Of a stretch of DNA of 47,487 nucleotides, positions 43,471 to 47,487 are shown piece by piece. The notes below the pieces were generated by a model. The model did no database searches, was not told where the DNA came from, and was given only the letters and a program-made list of their open reading frames with translations. The DNA is from Psilocybe azurescens (taxonomy: Eukaryota > Basidiomycota > Agaricomycetes > Agaricales > Agrocybaceae). Within the stretch, counting starts at the first letter, position 1, and every line of letters starts with the position of its first letter. Location: assembly GCA_023853785.1 (NCBI GenBank), contig JAJIRX010001014.1, forward strand, positions 1 through 47,487. The letters run 5' to 3'. A program made the position numbers and the translations under genes.

Positions 43471-46400
43471 ATATGATTCCTTTACTGTGGGCTAGCTGTA
43501 AAATTATAAAAGTAATAAACACAATTGAATACAAAGTAATTAAAAATAATATACCACACTATTACCCAAGTTATTATCAATTTCTATCAAGACAATAGAC
43601 AAGCTAGGCTGTGTACATGCACCTAGACAATCCAAACATAAAAACAAATATTAAATAAATCATATTTCAATTTAACTAGTAATAATGTGACAAAACACAC
43701 AAAGTACATAGACATCCATGTTGTGAATAGCTATAACTTAAGCTGTTGTCAAGTTGAGCAAGAAGTGACTGCTGAAAGCACAAATATGCAAGTGGTTGTT
43801 TATCAGATGGTGATGGTGAGATATCAAGATTACTATTGCACAGCCACTATAGTCACATTTATCTGAAGCTGAGTTCGAAATACACACTCAATGCCGGGTT
43901 GTCTGTGCTCTTGAATATCATTCCCACACCTTATGCAGAATCCAGATTATCCAGTCCTCAGGAGAACATGATACTAAGAACAAGTATACATTCTACGTAG
44001 AGTACATAAGCACAACAATCAAAATGCAGTGTGTAGACATCACTAGAAAGGCAGTCAGTCAGTACTAAGTAGTGAAGTACCCATTTCAATCATGTTCAAA
44101 GTCTAGTTCTTGTATTGTGGGTTGTAATGATGGATGACGGTGATGATAATGAAGAAAGTTGTAAAAGAGCATGATATAGAACATAATGGAGAAGTGTAAA
44201 GAACAAGTAAAAAGAGTCAAAATTGAAAAATTGAAAGTCGGGCAGAAAGAGTGGATGATAGTCAGTTGATAGGAAAAAGAAATGATATCAGGTATGACGA
44301 AAGCCCATAATAATACCAAAGAGATCAGGCCAGAACGAGAACGAGAAACAGAAAACATGAGACATAAACATCAATCAACCAGAACGGGAACCCCAACCCT
44401 TCATGGCCTCAGCAGGCCTTCCTCGCATCCTCACTCGCCTTCCGCGCTCGCCAACGAAGGCCTCGCCGCCTCCCCTACGCCCGACTCATTCAGCGGAAAA
44501 CACACCTCCAACCGTCGTCGATGCGTACGACGCAGCCGTAGGCGACGGCCCCTGCCCCTGCCTCTGCCCGTGCGCCTGCGCGATCTCCCCATCCGACTCG
44601 GGCGACGGCAGTGCCCCGCACTCCTCGTCCGCCCCGCATTATTCGCAGCAGCCACCGCGCGCAGCAGCCCGCTGCTCCCTCTCCGCTTCGCCTTCGTGCT
44701 TGCCGCCGCCCTGCCCGTCCCCGCTCCTCCCGCGCCCACCGCCGCTGTGTTGCTGGATGAGGAGGCACACGCATTCGCGCTCGACGAACTCTGGTGGGAA
44801 TTCGGGCGTGAGGCGTCTGGCAGCGTGCGCTTGAGGAATGGACTGGGAAGGTTCTCTTCGTCGGCAAGGTCGTACACAGGCGCAGGGGTAGCGGCACAGT
44901 CCAGCCGCTGCCGCTGCGTGCGCTGCAGCGTGTGCGGAGGCGAGATTCGAGATCGATCGCGAGGAACGGAGGTGGGAGGGGTTTCGTTGTTCGTGGTTGT
45001 ATTGTTGTGGTTGTTCGTGTGGTTGGAGGAGGATCCAGCCGCATTCGAGTGCCCTGACGACGAATCCGACGACGACGCTGTCGACGGCGGGAACCCGCTC
45101 GAGCGCGCAGGCAGACCGCGCCGACGTCCGAATCGACGGCCTGCGGATCCTTGTAGGAGGCGGCGCCGTTGGGGGCCAGGACGCCGTTGTTGTCGTTGTC
45201 GTATTATCCCTCCGCTCCCTCTCCTTCCGCTCGCTGGGACTAGGCGGCGGACTATCCAGCTCCTCGTCGTCATCCAGAACATGTGCCTGCGCTCTATGCT
45301 GCTGGAACTGCTGGTGATGCTGTTGCTGTAAATTCAGCTGCGGCTGCGGCTGTTTCTGCTTCGGATTCCCGTTCACATTCCCGTTCTCGAAACTCGAAAA
45401 TCTTGCCAAAGTCAAGCCCAACCTTCGGCGAGCGCGTGAACAGGCTCACGAGCTCCGCAGGAGAAGGTGGCGAGCGTCTCACCGGTGGCGGTGAGCACGA
45501 CGCCCTTCATCGCGGACGCGGGCATGAATTCGGAGGAGTATGTGGCGAATGGGCGGGAGGCGGTGGGTGTCTCGAGGCCGGAGTTCGTGGCCATTATAGT
45601 GTGGTTGTTATTCGTGTTGTTGTTGTTGTTGGTGGTGGTGGTATTGGTAGCGCCGCTGTTGCTCGTGCTGGTGTTGGTGTGATTGTTGTTGGAGGTATGG
45701 TTAGAGTTGGCCTGCTGAGGGATTCGGACGGGTGTGAGCTGGGTCTTGCTTGCGCCGTCGAGGTTGCGATGGTGTGACCTGCGCCGTCGCGCGTGATAGG
45801 TTCGAGGAGATTTTTCACTTCTTCGAGAGGATTCTTTTCCTTCCGACCTGAAGAAGAGAATATGAGCATGAAGACCGAAGGTGGAACAAAGTGTAAAGAA
45901 AACGCCCGCCTCCTGCGCAAGCACAGGAACAAAGGCAAACAAAAAAGAGAAAATCTAAACAGCCGAACGAACCTTTCGTCAACCCAGCCTCGACCTTCCT
46001 CATCCCCGCCTCGACCTCCTCTTCACATCCTCCAGCCTCCGCTCCTCCGCCCGCAGCGCTGCCTCTCTGTCCAGGACCCACTGCACCCGCTCCTCCACCT
46101 CCTTCCCGCACTCCTCCTGCGCACACACGCCTGGTCGATCTCCACCTCCCGCGCGCGCACAGCCTCCATGATCTCCTCCTCGCGCTTCGCGATTGCCAGC
46201 GCCACTTCTTCTTCGCGCTTCATCACCAACACGCGCAGCTCCTCTCGCGCCGCGCGACAGCCTGCTTCGCCGCATGCTCGATATCTGCCGGGTGTATGGG
46301 GTTGTTGTTGGGTCTGCGAAGAGGACTGCAACTGCTCGCGCAGCTGGGCGACGAGGTGCTGGAGCGCGGCAATTTCTTGGTCTTTGGAGTTGAGCACGGC

Positions 46401-47030
46401 GGTGAGGTGTTGTTCGCTCCGCGGAGGTTGTGCTCGCGCTCGAGGACTTCGCGTTCTTTGGCGGATACCGCGGCGCGGTGGGCTTTAACGGCCGAGAGCC
46501 TGCAAGGATATCACGTCGCATCAGGAACCGCGTCCAGAGAGGGAGAGGGAGACGAGCCGTTGGAAATGAAAACCACGTACATTTTTCGGTCTCAGCGACC
46601 TTGTTGACGAGCTCGAGGCGTTCATGTTGGAGGAGCTGGGCCGCAGAGGGGCGCATAGCAGGCTTTAGGATGCAAATTGTACGTCATTAGAATCTGGGGT
46701 AGGGAAAGATGTCGAGATGGCACGTACGTTGAGATTGAGCATGGACTTGATGACAGAGGTGAGAGCCTGCGAGTATCCGCGGGGTAGTGGTGGGATTCGG
46801 CCGTTGCTATACGCCCACATCTATATTAATACCTATTGTATGGAGATACGCGAACGAGAGATAATCTTACCGGATGAAGATGCTGAGTTCGAGTGAGTCT
46901 TGGCTTCGTGGAAGGGCGGTTTGAGCGCGCAGAGCTCGTATATCAGGCAGCCCAACGACCAGATGTCGGATTTTGAGTCGTATGACTTTTCCTGCATGAG
47001 TTCGGGGGACATGTAATATGGAGTCTAGGG
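43310..47030 (-). repeat. Inverted duplication B, right arm
   Basis: Reverse-complement partner of 33640-37625: the same exons, introns and 3' flank of the NIMA kinase copy, then AT-rich blocks (43420-43620, 43700-43990, 44090-44280) that mirror 36540-37500. Divergence is higher in introns and low-complexity parts. Confidence 0.85.
43471..44400. other. AT-rich 3' flank of the right kinase gene
   Basis: Duplication-arm sequence with no gene. The ORF at 44086-44358 (minus) is a mirror of the 36534-36773 frame and is probably non-coding. Confidence 0.5.
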
Positions 47031-47487
47031 TGGGAGGGATGGGGTGAGTTTGTGTGATAACGCGCGGAAGAAAGACGATGGATGTTTACCCCAACGTATG
47101 TACTAGCAAAACTCGCCTGCGCGAGTGCTTTTGACAATCCGAAGTCTCCCAGTTTCACAGTATTGTTTTCGTCTAGGAAGACTAGAGAGAGGAAAAGGAA
47201 ACGATGAGAAGGAGGAAGACGCCTCCGAAAACAACACCACGCACCGTTGTCGGGTTTAAGATCGCGATGGAGGATTTGGACACGTCTCGAGCTACCCTCA
47301 GCATCGAGTGAGGTGCCTGTAAGACCAGAGCCGCTGCTTGATCTCGCGTGTCCGTGTCCATTCGGGTGGTGGCAGTGGTGTAGCGCGTGAAGGATTTGGA
47401 GGAAGTAGTGCCAGATGGTGTCTTCGGGTATTGGCCTTTTGTTTCGCAGCTTGCTTGATGACGGCGGAGAGGTCGCCGCCACCGCAG
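44401..47487 (-). CDS. NIMA/NEK serine/threonine kinase, KIN3-like (partial at right edge, frameshifted)
   Basis: Exons seen: 47245-47487 (partial, with the HRD motif LHRDLKPDN), 47090-47181 ([23 protein letters not shown] motif), 46871-47024 ([30 protein letters not shown]), 46728-46820 ([17 protein letters not shown]), 46581-46662, 45973-46499 (coiled coil [20 protein letters not shown]) and from 45847 on. The tail is rich in Gln, Asn, Thr and Ser, has [16 protein letters not shown], and ends at 44401-44403. NIMA-type kinases act in mitotic entry and spindle function. The glycine-rich loop lies beyond the window. Relative to an open frame, single bases are missing at ACTCACTCGAACTCAGC (46885), CTCCGCGGAGCG (46415), CGCGAGAGGAGC (about 46240) and CGCAGGAGGAG (about 46110), plus two more near the 3' end. 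Confidence 0.85.

Noticed and set aside
44282..45331. 349-codon plus-strand ORF
   Set aside because: Antisense to the low-complexity tail of the NIMA kinase gene; Arg/Pro/Ala-rich shadow.

Overview
The window looks like nuclear DNA of a mushroom-forming basidiomycete (Agaricomycetes). The evidence is many short introns of about 45-65 nt with GTRNGT donors, a NACHT-WD40 NLR-type receptor, a Penelope-like retroelement of the fungal endonuclease-lacking type with hammerhead ribozymes, a seven-helix membrane protein of a basidiomycete type, and a NIMA/NEK protein kinase. Most of the window is repeat-rich accessory DNA, and intact genes are few.

Layout. 1-3.5 kb is an AT-rich satellite with a ~186 bp monomer carrying the palindrome GGCTC-TAC-GAGCC; its right part collapses into ~84 bp units. 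3.84-9.34 kb is a decayed Penelope-like element whose terminal pseudo-LTRs carry hammerhead ribozymes: three in tandem on the left, one on the right, and a fifth degenerate copy near 10.4 kb. CCCCAAA-type tracts mark its internal junctions. 9.34-9.85 kb holds 3.5 tandem units built on a CACGTG hairpin. 10.9-16.3 kb (minus) is a ten-exon NLR gene: N-terminal helical domain, NACHT NTPase, then about 14 nearly identical WD40 repeats. It carries several apparent single-base deletions. 16.8-19.3 kb (minus) is a Ser-rich/coiled-coil pseudogene whose C-terminal segment recurs near 29.6, 32.8 and 33.2 kb. 20.77-21.91 kb (minus) is a seven-helix membrane protein. 22-27 kb holds weak ORFs and membrane-protein remnants.

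29.6-33.0 kb is an inverted duplication around a NACHT fragment. 33.6-47.0 kb is a larger inverted duplication: a truncated NIMA-kinase pseudogene on the plus strand mirrors a nearly complete NIMA-kinase gene on the minus strand that runs off the right edge. The spacer between the arms contains a Tc1/mariner element with ~210 bp inverted repeats, minisatellites, an ATTCCG/CGGAAT palindrome cluster and a fragment resembling a 2-oxoglutarate/Fe(II) oxygenase.

The genes do not form a pathway. Two themes stand out: self-cleaving ribozymes arrayed in a retroelement beside a satellite, and repeat-driven receptor variation plus inverted duplications. Many breaks in otherwise well-conserved genes (NLR, right-hand NIMA kinase) are single missing bases, often in short homopolymers, so part of the apparent pseudogenisation may be assembly error.
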